The notes: generated from the letters alone by a model not told the origin. Positions 41,754-51,159 are shown, counted from the first letter of the stretch. The stretch is DNA of 64,000 bases from Tepidimicrobium xylanilyticum (GCF_900106765.1 NZ_FNNG01000003.1:62001-126000); one strand, 5' to 3'. Translations and numbers: made by a program.

Positions 41754-41810
41754 ATAACCTTGGCTCCTTTCATCTGTTAACTCATAATAATCGCGTCAGG
41801 CTTATCAAGA

Positions 41811-43010
41811 TCAATCTAATATTTTTACATTAGTATAGATGCCTAAGCCTTCAAAATAAACCCCATAGACATTTTTTCTATTTGGATGTATTCTAATAAC
41901 TCTGCTAGTGGATTTTCTAGTAGACCCTATTATTTCATTATGTATATCAATATAAGTATTTATTATTTGGTCATCCCTAACCATAAAATGATTAAGATTA
42001 AAAGAATCCCCCGTTCCTATACAATCCATTTTCCCATTGTTTACCATATAATACATGGGACCTATGTGCTTGCGAATTATTTTATCGGATTTTAAATCAA
42101 GAAACTCTATATAATATTTGCCTGAATCCTTTTCTTCAATTGACATAATTATTCCATTGGATAATAGATTATATGAACGGATTCTCTTATTTAAATCTAA
42201 GGGCTTCTTTAATAAAAAACCATCTTCGTTAAAAATATAGAAAAAGGCCTGCTCTCCTTCATCTATAGATAACATCATTTCTTTACCATTACTATATATT
42301 CTACTATCTAACAATTTAATATCCTTGTACTCAACTATATTAATTACAGAATCATCTATAATTTTATTTATTCCAAATACCTCTTGATTGTTTACCTTTT
42401 TGTTATAAGAATAATAAATATCACCGTTTAGGGTAGCCAAAAAAGGAACATCATAATAAAAGTTTATTACAAAGGAATCTATATTTGTCATTTTATTCCC
42501 TTTTATTTTTGCTATATAACAATGGACCTTAGATGCATTTAAGCTTTCTAAATCATCCTTATGGTCACTGTATGTTATTATTACTTCATCACCCTTAACA
42601 GCTACATCGTAACATTGTATAGGACTTTCAAACTTATAAATTTCTGATAATGTATCTTTATTTAAATCATACTTCATTAATTTTGAATGGGTTACAGGAG
42701 GACCAAATTCAGTGGCTTTTGTAACATCTTCAATTTCAATAGTAGGATTTCGTATGCCAAAGATTAACACATCATCTTTAACACTAAAAATATCGATTTC
42801 TGGCGTCTCTAGTGTAACTCCATGTTCTTCTAAACTTTTTATAATATCATACTTTTCAAATTTGACCTTAACTTCCTGCACATCTTTTCTTATAACATCT
42901 TTTGTCTTATCTAGCGATTCCAACTTATCTTCATTGTTACATCCAAAGAGGAAGAAAAATATACTAACAGATAGCAAAATTAATAACAATTTTCTATTAA
43001 GATTTTCCAT
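41811..43010 (-). CDS. Lipoprotein of locus A, propeller-like, function unknown
   Basis: A 399-residue predicted lipoprotein: signal LLLILLSVSIFFFLFGC with the lipidated Cys at 24, then a charged linker and repeated short strand motifs (for example DVLIFGIRNP, EVIITYSDHKD, GDIYYSYNKK, GIIMSIEEKDSGKYYIEF) that suggest a beta-propeller exposed outside the membrane. The frame is intact and the start has AGGAGG at good spacing. It is the first gene of the minus-strand locus A operon, ahead of the radical SAM pseudogene. It could be immunity, a receptor or a processing factor for the peptide; nothing in the sequence decides. Confidence 0.7.
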   Translation of the reverse strand: MENLNRKLLLILLSVSIFFFLFGCNNEDKLESLDKTKDVIRKDVQEVKVKFEKYDIIKSLEEHGVTLETPEIDIFSVKDDVLIFGIRNPTIEIEDVTKATEFGPPVTHSKLMKYDLNKDTLSEIYKFESPIQCYDVAVKGDEVIITYSDHKDDLESLNASKVHCYIAKIKGNKMTNIDSFVINFYYDVPFLATLNGDIYYSYNKKVNNQEVFGINKIIDDSVINIVEYKDIKLLDSRIYSNGKEMMLSIDEGEQAFFYIFNEDGFLLKKPLDLNKRIRSYNLLSNGIIMSIEEKDSGKYYIEFLDLKSDKIIRKHIGPMYYMVNNGKMDCIGTGDSFNLNHFMVRDDQIINTYIDIHNEIIGSTRKSTSRVIRIHPNRKNVYGVYFEGLGIYTNVKILD

Positions 43011-43109
43011 AAATAGACCTCCTAAATTTAGTTCTCCTTTTTTTAGATGGAGATATTAACGGTAAAATGCCTGCTCATTCCCTCTTCCCAAATATTTCCA
43101 AATACTAAG

Positions 43110-43640
43110 TTTTGATCAATTTTTTAATTCCTCTTTTCTAAAATAAATCCATATTTTAATATAATAGGGATAAATCATAACTTAGAAAAGTTACTCTCAT
43201 CATTCATTTCTAATATTAAATTTATTTACCTTATTATAAACATAAATTTCCAATTATTTCAATACAATTCAAATTAGATTAATTTTTGGGAAATCTATGA
43301 TAATATTAAATGCTATGCTATTTATAAATTTTCAGTATAAAACCTAAATTTTTCCTTCAATTACCTACAGTTACCAATACTAGCCATTAGTACTTTATAA
43401 TAATTCATTTTTAGTAATTTCATAAATACTACAGGATATCAGATGAATGAGAACAAAAAAGTTAGATTTCAAACAATCTAATTTTTTGATTCTATTCGCA
43501 CCACTTTTCTTATAATTAGCACCAAAATTAATAAAAATTAGTATAAATATGCTATATTATTAATAAAGTATAAACATATTTTGTCTCTAATCCATTTATA
43601 TTTAACAAAATCAAAACTCTCCAACTTTTACCTTTAAGAG
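43110..43640. promoter_or_regulatory. Control region A, paralogous to control region B
   Basis: No gene is seen here. The stretch matches 51.4-51.8 kb along its length: ACAATTCAAATTAG (43265-43278) corresponds to the palindrome of region B. ATTCGCACCA (43494-43503) and ATTAGCACCA (43515-43524) are direct repeats 21 bp apart, as in B. TATGCTATATTATTAATAAA follows, as in B. A minus-strand promoter for the lipoprotein (TGAAAT, 17 bases, TATAAT) fits around 43232-43260. Confidence 0.6.
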
Positions 43641-43648
43641 TGAGATGA

Positions 43649-44004
43649 TTGTATTACAATCTATATGAATTTGGCAAAAACATACAGAGTATGAGAAGGC
43701 GTTTAAAATTAACCCAGCATAATATTTCAAATCAAACAGGATAAGCATTGAAACGTTGACAGAATCTATCCACGACAAACCCAACGAAACTATGGGTAAA
43801 TTAATTGAGACCTTAAAAATGGCTACACCAGAATTTTCACTTTCTAATTATAAATCCTTTCTCTATAATTCTATAGAATTAAGGATACTAATGAATATGA
43901 TACTTATAACGGAGAAGATGGAAACTATTGAGAAAAATTAGAAATTATGAAGTTCTGTATAAAAACAGCGGAACATAATGATAACATATATCCAGAAATA
44001 TGTT
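43649..44004 (+). pseudogene. Deleted copy of the XRE-TPR regulator
   Basis: Strongly similar in DNA to the intact regulator at 51.8-52.7 kb. It starts at the equivalent TTG. After the codons for NISNQTG a 1-base deletion gives a stop. A deletion of roughly 250 bp then joins the end of the helix-turn-helix region to the TPR region (ESIHDKPNETMGKLIETLK, then LSNYKSFLYNSIELRILMNM). A second small deletion is near 43772, and a stop interrupts MKFCIKTAEH. The copy ends abruptly at 44004, where unrelated sequence begins. It holds the same position relative to locus A that the intact gene holds to locus B. Confidence 0.85.
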
Positions 44005-44125
44005 AGTTCCTGAACCTATAATTACAAACTTAGACGCATATAATCACAAGCTACTTGAAAAATGCCTTAAGACTAAGAATGCCATTCCCCCATAAAACAT
44101 CAATAGAAAAGCTTTTTATTTGATA
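44005..44125 (+). pseudogene. Possible IS21-type transposase fragment
   Basis: The plus-strand frame PEPIITNLDAYNHKLLEKCL, then a short break and NINRKAFYLIK, resembles a segment found in the C-terminal half of some IS21 IstA transposases. It joins the truncated regulator copy exactly where similarity to the intact gene stops. It is a short, decayed piece with stop codons, so the assignment is weak. Confidence 0.3.
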
Positions 44126-44179
44126 AAAAGCCGATAGTTGTAATAGTCGATAGGCTAGTATATCACTCACACATGCTAA

Positions 44180-44400
44180 TATCTACAGGGAAAAGTTATC
44201 GTATAGCAAATTAAAAACTATGCTGACAATTGCATTGTAAAATTGCATTTTAAATGGCCAAAAATTGTATTTTCATATTGCCAAACACATTAATCCATAT
44301 ACAATCTTTTTTTCATTACAAATATTTTCTACCTTCCATAAATCCATTGTTGAAATACCACTATTATTCTTTAGCATTAAAAACATTGTAAATAGCCAAT
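44180..44400 (-). pseudogene. Decayed gene start behind the second permease
   Basis: After the permease stop, AGGAGG is followed at eight bases by a TTG opening an 11-codon frame (AIYNVFNAKE) that ends in two stops. In another frame SGISTMDLWKVENICNEKK continues for about 30 residues before a stop. It looks like the remains of a further operon gene, but too little is left to name it. The rest of 44126-44400 holds nothing recognisable. Confidence 0.3.
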
Positions 44401-44416
44401 GAAGATTCCTCCTACA

Positions 44417-45154
44417 TTAATTACCGTTACCTTCATACTTCTTCAATCCTCTATCAAAAAATTTTTTTGATATAATAGCTAAAACACACAAGATAATTCC
44501 TTCTACTAGAAATACATTAAATCCTATATTAACCTTATTCAAAAAAAAGTTTGAAGGATAATAACTCAGAAATCCTAATGGTATCACAAAAGTTAGAATT
44601 TTCTTTAATACTGTACCAAATATAGACATTGGATATTTAACAAACTGGGCTAGAAAAAAAATGCTATCTATTGGTGTAAAACTATATCTAGTATAGAATA
44701 AAATAGTTTCAGCAATAATTGCTATACCACCAAAAATTAAACTACCCAAAATCATAAATACAATAACATATCCGATAGTGGTAAAATTAATTGCAATATT
44801 CAGGTTTAAAAATGAGTACAGTATAATAATAAATCCTAATATTGTCTGAAATATAGATCTTTCGTCAAAGCCTGATATCATAATATGAAAAATTGGTGGA
44901 ATTGGTCTTATAAGCATAGTCTCAAATTCACCTGAAAATAAATAACCTTTAAGGCTCCTAAGGTTACCAAATAAAAACATGAAAAATCCATAATTAAGAG
45001 TATAAAACCCATATACTAATAAAACTTCATATAGGTTCCAACCACTTATTTCTGGTACCGCCTCAAATATTAGATAAAAGAAACTCAAATTTAAAGATTG
45101 GGTAAGCAATATACAGAATATTCCTAAATAAAAGTCAACTTTTGTAAACGGCAA
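44417..45154 (-). CDS. ABC-2-type permease, N-terminus cut off by IS21 element
   Basis: A 245-residue membrane protein with six hydrophobic segments, the second permease of the locus B exporter. It has the ABC-2 permease pattern of paired export permeases (YEVLLVYGFYTLNYGFFMFLFG, then FETMLIRPIPPIFHIMISGF). The first visible in-frame start is TTG at 45154. Removing the IS21 element restores the frame ATG-AGA-TTT-AAG-GAA-AAG-TAC, so the original protein began MRFKEKYLPF, eight residues longer at its start. By chance an AAGGA lies seven bases ahead of the TTG, so a nearly full-length protein might still be made, but from a transcript that must pass the IS. Confidence 0.8.
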   Translation of the reverse strand: MPFTKVDFYLGIFCILLTQSLNLSFFYLIFEAVPEISGWNLYEVLLVYGFYTLNYGFFMFLFGNLRSLKGYLFSGEFETMLIRPIPPIFHIMISGFDERSIFQTILGFIIILYSFLNLNIAINFTTIGYVIVFMILGSLIFGGIAIIAETILFYTRYSFTPIDSIFFLAQFVKYPMSIFGTVLKKILTFVIPLGFLSYYPSNFFLNKVNIGFNVFLVEGIILCVLAIISKKFFDRGLKKYEGNGN

Positions 45155-45205
45155 GTACTTTTCCTTAAATTTCGGAAAATAATTTTCCCGAACAATTTCC
45201 AGTTT

Positions 45206-45958
45206 CTAATCCTCTAAAAAGGATTTTCTATGTGTAAGCCTATAGCTTTTGCCAGTCATATTAAATAACTCACATTTATAGGTAAGCCTGTCTAATATAG
45301 CTGTAGTTAATGCTGGGTCTCCTAATAATTCGTTCCAATCTCCAAAGCCCTTATTTGATGTAATTATAATTGAAGTCTGTTCGTGTAAGGCTGATATTAA
45401 CTGGAAAAACATATTAGCTTCCTCGCGATTAATTGGTAGATATCCAATTTCATCAATAATTACAAGGTCTGAGGAATGTATTTTATTTATCTTTATCTTA
45501 CTCTTTCTCATTATATCCTGTGTTTTTAATGAATAGACCAAATTGTCCATTGAGATGAAGCTTACCTTGTATCCCATATCTATAGCTTTATAGCCTAATG
45601 CTATGGCTAAGTGAGTTTTCCCTACACCAGGAGGACCTAGGAAGATAAGATTGTATATCTTATCTATCCAGTCCATTTCTAGAAGCCTGTTTATATGTCT
45701 TTTGCTGATAGACTTTTGAAATTCAAAATCAAATTCTTCTATTGTCTTTATTACAGGAAATCCTGCATTTTTTAATCGAGTTTGTTTTTTCCTCTGCTCC
45801 TTAGCAATTATCTCTTCATTTAATATTTGGTAAAGAAATTCTTGATATGATAAATCTTCCTTTTCTCCATGTTCTATGAACTCGTCTATCTTTTTTTGCA
45901 GATTTAATAACTTTAGTTCTTTGGCATATTCTTTTATATAATCAATTTTACCTATCAT
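45206..45958 (-). CDS. istB: IS21 helper ATPase IstB
   Basis: A 250-residue AAA+ ATPase that selects target DNA and activates the IstA transposase. Walker A is [16 protein letters not shown], Walker B is [11 protein letters not shown], and the sensor region has [17 protein letters not shown]; the arginine finger region is [15 protein letters not shown]. It follows istA directly (stop and start almost overlapping), the usual IS21 arrangement. It is full length. Confidence 0.95.
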   Translation of the reverse strand: MIGKIDYIKEYAKELKLLNLQKKIDEFIEHGEKEDLSYQEFLYQILNEEIIAKEQRKKQTRLKNAGFPVIKTIEEFDFEFQKSISKRHINRLLEMDWIDKIYNLIFLGPPGVGKTHLAIALGYKAIDMGYKVSFISMDNLVYSLKTQDIMRKSKIKINKIHSSDLVIIDEIGYLPINREEANMFFQLISALHEQTSIIITSNKGFGDWNELLGDPALTTAILDRLTYKCELFNMTGKSYRLTHRKSFLED

Positions 45959-45959
45959 C

Positions 45960-47513
45960 TTATCCCTCCAATGCTTTTACATATTCTGATGTATCCCTAA
46001 TTTGGGTTTTAATATCATATCTTTGAGGGATAGAAGGGATGTTTTTATTAGCTGTTTCTAGTTTTTGGTTATCTAATTCCTTATATTTCTCACCTAAAAA
46101 TTCAATTGCATCTCTAAAACTTACAGCACTGAATATCTCTCTTTCTATGCAATATTTAAGAGATTCTTCTATGAGTTTTTTCTCTACATTTTTACAAGTG
46201 TTGCATATTAAACTGTATTGGTCCCTGATGTATCTTGGTTTTTCAATCCTAATTCTATCGAGAAAAATCTTGGCTTCATTGGTGTTGTTCAGTACATTTA
46301 AAGCTTTTTCATATAGTTTGTCTATCTTTAAAGTTTTATCCCTTTCAGGATGGCTAATCTGTATTAATTTCCCTTTCAGTGTGCATTCATTATGCTCTGC
46401 TAAAATTTTACCTGTATCCTTATCTATTATCTGAATAATACCATCTAAATTACGAACTCCAACTGTTTTTCCTGGTTCATAGGTTCCTTTTGGTACTTGA
46501 TATCTGTTTTGTTTGTAAGAAATTGTATTGTCTTTTCTTACTGTATAGGTTAAAATTGAATTAGATGGTACATTTCTAAATGTTTGTGATACTGGAAGAA
46601 GGTATTTCTTTTCGAGGAAGAATACTTCTTTCGGTATCTTTTTTGTTGTTCCATGAATATTAGCATTTCCTGTTCTATCTAACCACAATAGACAATCTTC
46701 ATTAAACTTGTCTATATCAACAAAAGTTCTATTCTTTGCAAAATTATACTTTAAATATTTGACAACTGCTTCTATTTTTCCTTTGCTTTCTGGGTCATAT
46801 CCTCTATACATTCTTACTCTAATTTTCATAAAGTCTTTAAAGTTTTGAAATTCTTCTGTAAAAATTATGTCTCCATAGTTTTCATCAACTGCTAATAGTC
46901 TGTCTTGGTCATATACTATTTCGTGGGTTTTACCTCCAAAGTATTCAAAGGCCTTAATATGAGCATCGATAAAATCTTTCGTTGTAAATGGCTTGTCCTG
47001 CCAATAGGCATATTTCATTCTAGAGTGAGACAGTACCATAGCAAAGGCATAAAGTTTAACTCTTTTTCCATCTGCATTGTTAAGCCATATTTGTCCAAAA
47101 TCAACTTGTGCCTGATAGCTCATTGGAAGTTCTTGCACTGCTTCATGTTGTCTTTTAGATACAACCTTTGGAATATCATATTTATCTCTTATATATCTTA
47201 CATAGTTTCTCACACTCCTATGTGTGCATTTAATATCTCCATATCTTTCCTTTAACCAATCCAAAATCTGAGCTGCACTCATGTCTGGAAAATCTCTTAA
47301 CCAACCTACTATCTCATCTTCATATTCATCTAGTATTTTCTTTCTAACCTTCACTTTTTCCATATTTTCAGCAAACTCCTTTACCTGCATATTCCAGTAT
47401 TTAGATACAGTCCCATAGTCTAAATCTAAATATCTTGATACTTGAGATTTCTTTAGCCCTAATTCTTTCATGTTTTTAATTTCATTAAACATATGCCAAC
47501 CCTTCAATCCCAT
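45960..47513 (-). CDS. istA: IS21 transposase IstA
   Basis: A 517-residue DDE transposase. The N-terminal helix-turn-helix is [20 protein letters not shown], the catalytic core begins [12 protein letters not shown] (first Asp), then [10 protein letters not shown] (second Asp) and [17 protein letters not shown] (Glu), with a C-terminal DNA-binding region. Translation starts at 47513 behind AGGAGG, or at 47492. A 7-bp hairpin (CCTGTAA at 47527-47533 against TTACAGG at 47540-47546) overlaps the ribosome-binding site and may damp expression from transcripts that enter from outside. Confidence 0.95.
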   Translation of the reverse strand: MGLKGWHMFNEIKNMKELGLKKSQVSRYLDLDYGTVSKYWNMQVKEFAENMEKVKVRKKILDEYEDEIVGWLRDFPDMSAAQILDWLKERYGDIKCTHRSVRNYVRYIRDKYDIPKVVSKRQHEAVQELPMSYQAQVDFGQIWLNNADGKRVKLYAFAMVLSHSRMKYAYWQDKPFTTKDFIDAHIKAFEYFGGKTHEIVYDQDRLLAVDENYGDIIFTEEFQNFKDFMKIRVRMYRGYDPESKGKIEAVVKYLKYNFAKNRTFVDIDKFNEDCLLWLDRTGNANIHGTTKKIPKEVFFLEKKYLLPVSQTFRNVPSNSILTYTVRKDNTISYKQNRYQVPKGTYEPGKTVGVRNLDGIIQIIDKDTGKILAEHNECTLKGKLIQISHPERDKTLKIDKLYEKALNVLNNTNEAKIFLDRIRIEKPRYIRDQYSLICNTCKNVEKKLIEESLKYCIEREIFSAVSFRDAIEFLGEKYKELDNQKLETANKNIPSIPQRYDIKTQIRDTSEYVKALEG

Positions 47514-47713
47514 TTTCTATCTACCTCCTGTAAGATATTTTACAGGAAAGTAGATTTGTTTCATATACAACTGGAAAAATTTCAGGATTCTTATTTTCCG
47601 AAATCTCATGATTTTATTTTACCACTTACAACTTTATATTCTGAAAGCCTTTTTATATTAAATTTGATAAAAGTAATTATAATAGATATATAATACAGAA
47701 AAATTTTCAAATT

Positions 47714-48514
47714 TTACCCCCCATTTATAAAAACTTGTTTTCTTGCCAAATTAAACAAATACCTTCCTAATAATATAAACAAGACAATCCACCCAGCCTG
47801 GCGTATTAAATACATTAAAAAATAGTTAATACTCCAATAATTTTGATAAATATCTATTGGAGTAAAAATTATCCCTGAAAAAGGTAATATGTTAATAGAT
47901 ATGTATTTAAGATATTCAGGAAAGAAATCAAGAGGTATTAACTTGCCCGAAAAAAAAGATATTATAGTGAATTTAAAAGTGTTGATTCCCCAACTGTTTT
48001 CAGTCCAAAAACAAATCACACCTAAAACAAAATCGAATGTTATTACGGTCAAAGCAGACAAGAATATACTAATAATAAAGTAGACAAAATTAACTGGACC
48101 ATCTAGCGGCAATACAAATATTCGAAATAGCAAAACTGAAAAAAGTGATATCATTGACATAGGAATTATAATTCCTATATTCTTAAATAAAAATTGCATT
48201 TGATAGTCTAATGGCTTAAGCAAGGTATAGGCTATATTGCCTGATCTTATATCAATCGACATAAAATAGATATTGGGATATATGAAGATATTAGATATTC
48301 CTACGCTTAGAACTATATAATTAATCATTTGAGAAAAAGTCCGTCCATTTAATATATCTCTCCCCCCATATATTCCTTTCCATAAAAAATAGGATAAAAA
48401 AATTTGGGAGATTAGACTAAATATATTTTCTAAAATAATCCCTCTATCAAATATCTGAATTTTTATTCCAATTTTTAACCATTCAAAGTATTTTGATAAA
48501 CCTAGCCTACCCAC
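47714..48514 (-). CDS. ABC-2-type permease, first exporter permease of locus B
   Basis: A 266-residue membrane protein with about six hydrophobic segments. It begins GRLGLSKYFEWLKIGIKIQ and has GRTFSQMINYIVLSVGISNI and SGNIAYTLLKPLDYQMQFLF, the typical pattern of the ABC-2 permease pair in bacteriocin or small-peptide exporters. The start is GTG with GGAG nine bases ahead. It follows the ATPase by 12 bp and precedes the IS-cut partner. It probably forms a heterodimeric exporter with it and the ATPase. Confidence 0.88.
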   Translation of the reverse strand: MGRLGLSKYFEWLKIGIKIQIFDRGIILENIFSLISQIFLSYFLWKGIYGGRDILNGRTFSQMINYIVLSVGISNIFIYPNIYFMSIDIRSGNIAYTLLKPLDYQMQFLFKNIGIIIPMSMISLFSVLLFRIFVLPLDGPVNFVYFIISIFLSALTVITFDFVLGVICFWTENSWGINTFKFTIISFFSGKLIPLDFFPEYLKYISINILPFSGIIFTPIDIYQNYWSINYFLMYLIRQAGWIVLFILLGRYLFNLARKQVFINGG

Positions 48515-48526
48515 CTAATCCACTCC

Positions 48527-49522
48527 TCATTTTGATTCTTGTAGATAAATATTTTCTATTATATCCTCAAATTTAAAAGAAGATATACTATAATCTGTAA
48601 TTACACAAATCTCATTCATTTTATCTAAAACATGTCTTATATTATCTATTCCTCCATCTTCAATATGTAGAATTAAATTATTATTATGGATATCTTTAAT
48701 CTGCCCAAACCTTTCAACTATTTCTAACAGATTTTGTTTGTCAAGTTCTATAACATTTCTAAATGTTATAGATAATACTTTTTGTTTATTATAAGATGCC
48801 TTTAATTCTTGAATTTTGCCATCATACATAATTAGTCCTTTATCTATCAATATTACTCTATCACATAAATCTTCAATGTCATGCATATTGTGAGTAGTAA
48901 ATATTATAGTCTTTTGATATTGTTCATTCAATTCTTTGACAAATGATAACACTCTCTTTTTAGTTAATATATCCAATCCTATGGTAGGTTCATCTAGATA
49001 AATTACATCTGGCCAATGAATAAGACTTCCAGCAAACTCACATCTCATGCGTTGACCTAAACTTAGCTTCCTCACTGGAATTTTCATAAGTTCTCCTATA
49101 TCTAGCATATTGTCTAAAAATTGAATTCTTCTTTTATAATCTTCATCTGCTACATTATAGATTTTCTTTAATAAAATAAAGGAATCTTGAACTGGCAAGT
49201 CCCTCCATAACTGCCCCCGTTGCCCAAACACTACTCCAATATTCATGTTATTCTCCCTTCTATTTTTAAAAGGATTAATCCCATTTACCCTTATACTGCC
49301 TGTATCAGGATTTAATATCCCACATAACATCTTTATTGTCGTAGATTTCCCAGCACCATTTAAACCAATATAGCCAACCAATTCTCCCTTATTCACAAAG
49401 AAACTAATGCCTTTAACAGCTTCTTTGTAAATATATTCTCTACTGACGAGACTTTTAAAAAATCCGTCATCTCTTTTGACAGGAATTACAAAAGTTTTTG
49501 TGATATTATCTACTTCTATCAT
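48527..49522 (-). CDS. ABC exporter ATPase of locus B
   Basis: A 331-residue ATPase. Walker A is GYIGLNGAGKSTTIKML, the Q-loop region is VVFGQRGQLWRDLPVQDSF, the signature KLSLGQRMRCEFAGSL, Walker B VIYLDEPTIGLD, and H-loop TTHNMHDIEDL. The C-terminal about 90 residues are an extra domain as in DrrA/YbhF-type export ATPases. It starts with AAGGAGG ahead, 190 bp after the radical SAM gene. That gap holds a TATAAT and a copy of the ATTCGCACCA-like motif (49676-49684), so a second promoter is possible. Confidence 0.92.
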   Translation of the reverse strand: MIEVDNITKTFVIPVKRDDGFFKSLVSREYIYKEAVKGISFFVNKGELVGYIGLNGAGKSTTIKMLCGILNPDTGSIRVNGINPFKNRRENNMNIGVVFGQRGQLWRDLPVQDSFILLKKIYNVADEDYKRRIQFLDNMLDIGELMKIPVRKLSLGQRMRCEFAGSLIHWPDVIYLDEPTIGLDILTKKRVLSFVKELNEQYQKTIIFTTHNMHDIEDLCDRVILIDKGLIMYDGKIQELKASYNKQKVLSITFRNVIELDKQNLLEIVERFGQIKDIHNNNLILHIEDGGIDNIRHVLDKMNEICVITDYSISSFKFEDIIENIYLQESK

Positions 49523-49711
49523 GGGAGCCTCCTTACATTTCTATACACTTTATAAATATAAATAACAGATCGAAACCTTAATTTTGGTTAATAATTCAAA
49601 TGCAACATAAACAACCTCTCTTCAATTTTTTCATTAAAAACAAGTGTTTAATAAAGTCATTCTATTATAGAAAATTTCGCACCATTTCTCATGATTAACT
49701 TTCAAAATATG

Positions 49712-51031
49712 TTATTTAATCTCCCACTTTGGACAATAAGGGTCATTATCAAATACATTGTAAGTATATATGTCAGAAATAGCAGGGCAACCTCCAACAC
49801 ATAATCCATTTATGTACGATTCACAAGATATGCAACTATCCCCAGCCTCAAGATTTCTCATAAATACAAATTGCTCATTAGAATCCCATATTTCCTTAAA
49901 ATGTTTATCAAAAATGGACTCCGAAAAAATATTTCTTCTATCAAAAAATTCTTTTAAATGCACACATGGAAACAAATCACCATTTGATGATATAGTTACA
50001 ATATACGAACCAGCTGCACATCTCTTTAATCCTAATTTAGTACGAATCTCGTCATGTTCCAAAATAAATTCTCCATCTGGAGTAACAACCTTACCGAATG
50101 CATATTGAGATAATGAAGTTTTCTTTGCAAATTCCTGTATACTTTTCTTTACCTTAACAATTTTATCCTTCCAATGACTATCATCTAATTTAATCAGATT
50201 AATTTGCCCTTTACCTGCCCTTCCTGTTGGCATTACTAATGAAAAAGAAACATTGGTGATTTTGTTTTCTAACAGCATATCTAAATATTGCTCTATAGTA
50301 TCTATATTATAATTATTTATTACTGTATTGACACCAAAATTAAAATTATTATGCTGCAAATACCTGATCTTATCCATGACTCTTGAAAAATTGCCTTTTC
50401 CCCTAATCATATCATGTGCCCCTTCTATTCCATCTAATGAAATTGAAACTCTAAAACATTGATTGCTGTATTTAGATAATGCATTTACAAATTTATCATT
50501 TATAAGTAAACCATTGGTGGTTATCTGTATTGTAAAATTTTCTTCTATTATTAATTCAATTATTTCATATATTCTTGGATGACATAAAGGTTCTCCTCCA
50601 GTAATACTTATTTGGGGTACCCCTAATTCTTTTAATTGCATTATCACATATTCTATTTGTTCCATACTCATTTCACTACCTTGTCCAAAATCCCCAAAAC
50701 AATGTTCACATCTTAAATTACAAATATCAGTAATAGTTAAATATGCTTTTATTGGTGCAGATAAAGATTTTTCAGTTGGCTTATTTATTATAATATCAGC
50801 ATTAATTTTATTATCTTTAATTAGACCCATTTTGCTTAATTCTTTAATATATTCAACAACATTATTTCTCTCGATATTGTCATAAATCAATATTGTTTTT
50901 TGAATACCCATCTGAGCAATGTTAAAAATTATATCAAAACCAAACATATCTATAAAATAGAATTCAAAATTATCCCTATCATATAACAATCCACCAAAAT
51001 TTTCTTTTCTCAACAAAAACCTAGATCTCAT
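49712..51031 (-). CDS. Radical SAM/SPASM peptide maturase of locus B
   Basis: A 439-residue intact enzyme. Residues 1-75 (FGGLLYDRDNFEFYFIDMFG ... VVEYIKELSKMGLI) look like a PqqD-like peptide-recognition domain. The radical SAM cluster motif is CNLRCEHC (104-111), with GGEP at 145-148. The SPASM domain has Cys 338, 356, 400, 403, 411, 415 and 433 (for example CISCESYINGLCVGGCPA), enough for two auxiliary Fe-S clusters. This matches PqqE/MftC-type enzymes that cross-link or edit ribosomal peptides. Its start has AAAGGGG ahead, 60 bp after the 22-aa peptide. The substrate is inferred from position. Confidence 0.9.
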   Translation of the reverse strand: MRSRFLLRKENFGGLLYDRDNFEFYFIDMFGFDIIFNIAQMGIQKTILIYDNIERNNVVEYIKELSKMGLIKDNKINADIIINKPTEKSLSAPIKAYLTITDICNLRCEHCFGDFGQGSEMSMEQIEYVIMQLKELGVPQISITGGEPLCHPRIYEIIELIIEENFTIQITTNGLLINDKFVNALSKYSNQCFRVSISLDGIEGAHDMIRGKGNFSRVMDKIRYLQHNNFNFGVNTVINNYNIDTIEQYLDMLLENKITNVSFSLVMPTGRAGKGQINLIKLDDSHWKDKIVKVKKSIQEFAKKTSLSQYAFGKVVTPDGEFILEHDEIRTKLGLKRCAAGSYIVTISSNGDLFPCVHLKEFFDRRNIFSESIFDKHFKEIWDSNEQFVFMRNLEAGDSCISCESYINGLCVGGCPAISDIYTYNVFDNDPYCPKWEIK

Positions 51032-51060
51032 AATAAACCCCTTTCTATGTTTTAGAATAA

Positions 51061-51086
51061 ATCACAGGAGATTTAACTCCTGTGAT
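51061..51086. terminator. Perfect stem-loop between peptide and maturase genes
   Basis: ATCACAGGAG and CTCCTGTGAT form a perfect 10-bp stem around six bases, 4 bp after the 22-aa peptide stop. On the minus strand it is followed by TTATTCT, a weak U-tract, so partial termination or mRNA protection is likely. This is the usual device for making more precursor than enzyme. Confidence 0.7.
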
Positions 51087-51090
51087 CTTT

Positions 51091-51159
51091 TTAATCTACT
51101 CTTGGATGGGCATTTAAGCTAACCTTTTTTATTATGGGTTTTCTGATTCTTTTCATCAT
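51091..51159 (-). CDS. 22-aa basic peptide, candidate precursor of locus B
   Basis: A tiny gene: ATG-ATG at 51159 with AGGAG five bases ahead of the first ATG, TAA at 51091. The peptide begins MMKRIRKPIIKKVS and ends LNAHPRVD, with seven K/R residues in the first 12 or 20. It has no Cys, Trp, Tyr or Phe and no secretion signal. It is first in the operon, ahead of a stem-loop and a radical SAM/SPASM maturase and ABC exporter, behind a well-formed promoter with a 240-base leader. Lack of Cys and of the aromatic residues excludes sactionine, streptide, PQQ and mycofactocin type chemistry; His18 with following residues, or epimerisation of Ile/Val, remain possible. I recognise no family. Confidence 0.65.
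   Translation of the reverse strand: MMKRIRKPIIKKVSLNAHPRVD

Larger units (their letters stand above)
45171..47600 (-). mobile_element. IS21-family insertion sequence
   Basis: About 2.43 kb carrying istA and istB. Inverted ends: the left end reads TTTCGGAAAATAATTTTCCC on the plus strand, the right end reads TTTCGGAAAATAAGAATCCT on the minus strand, and both continue to TTTCCAGTT. A 4-bp AAAT repeat flanks the element (45167-45170 and 47601-47604); the exact ends are uncertain by 2 bp. It sits between codons 3 and 4 of the second exporter permease. Both genes are intact, so the element may be active. Confidence 0.88.

Noticed and set aside
43060-43095. 11-codon ORF (SRHFTVNISI) ahead of the locus A lipoprotein
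   Set aside because: The purine-rich stretch abuts the ATG directly, so no usable ribosome-binding site, and no counterpart exists in region B.
46039-46434. 131-aa plus-strand frame inside istA
   Set aside because: Antisense to the intact transposase, no own start signal.
49590-49625. 6-codon ORF (LHLNY) in the maturase-ATPase gap
   Set aside because: Too short and poorly placed relative to its ribosome-binding site.
51091-51159. 22-aa peptide as the secreted signalling peptide of the TPR regulator
   Set aside because: It has no hydrophobic signal segment as expected for exported pheromone precursors; position before the maturase favours a precursor. Not fully excluded, since the ABC exporter could export it.
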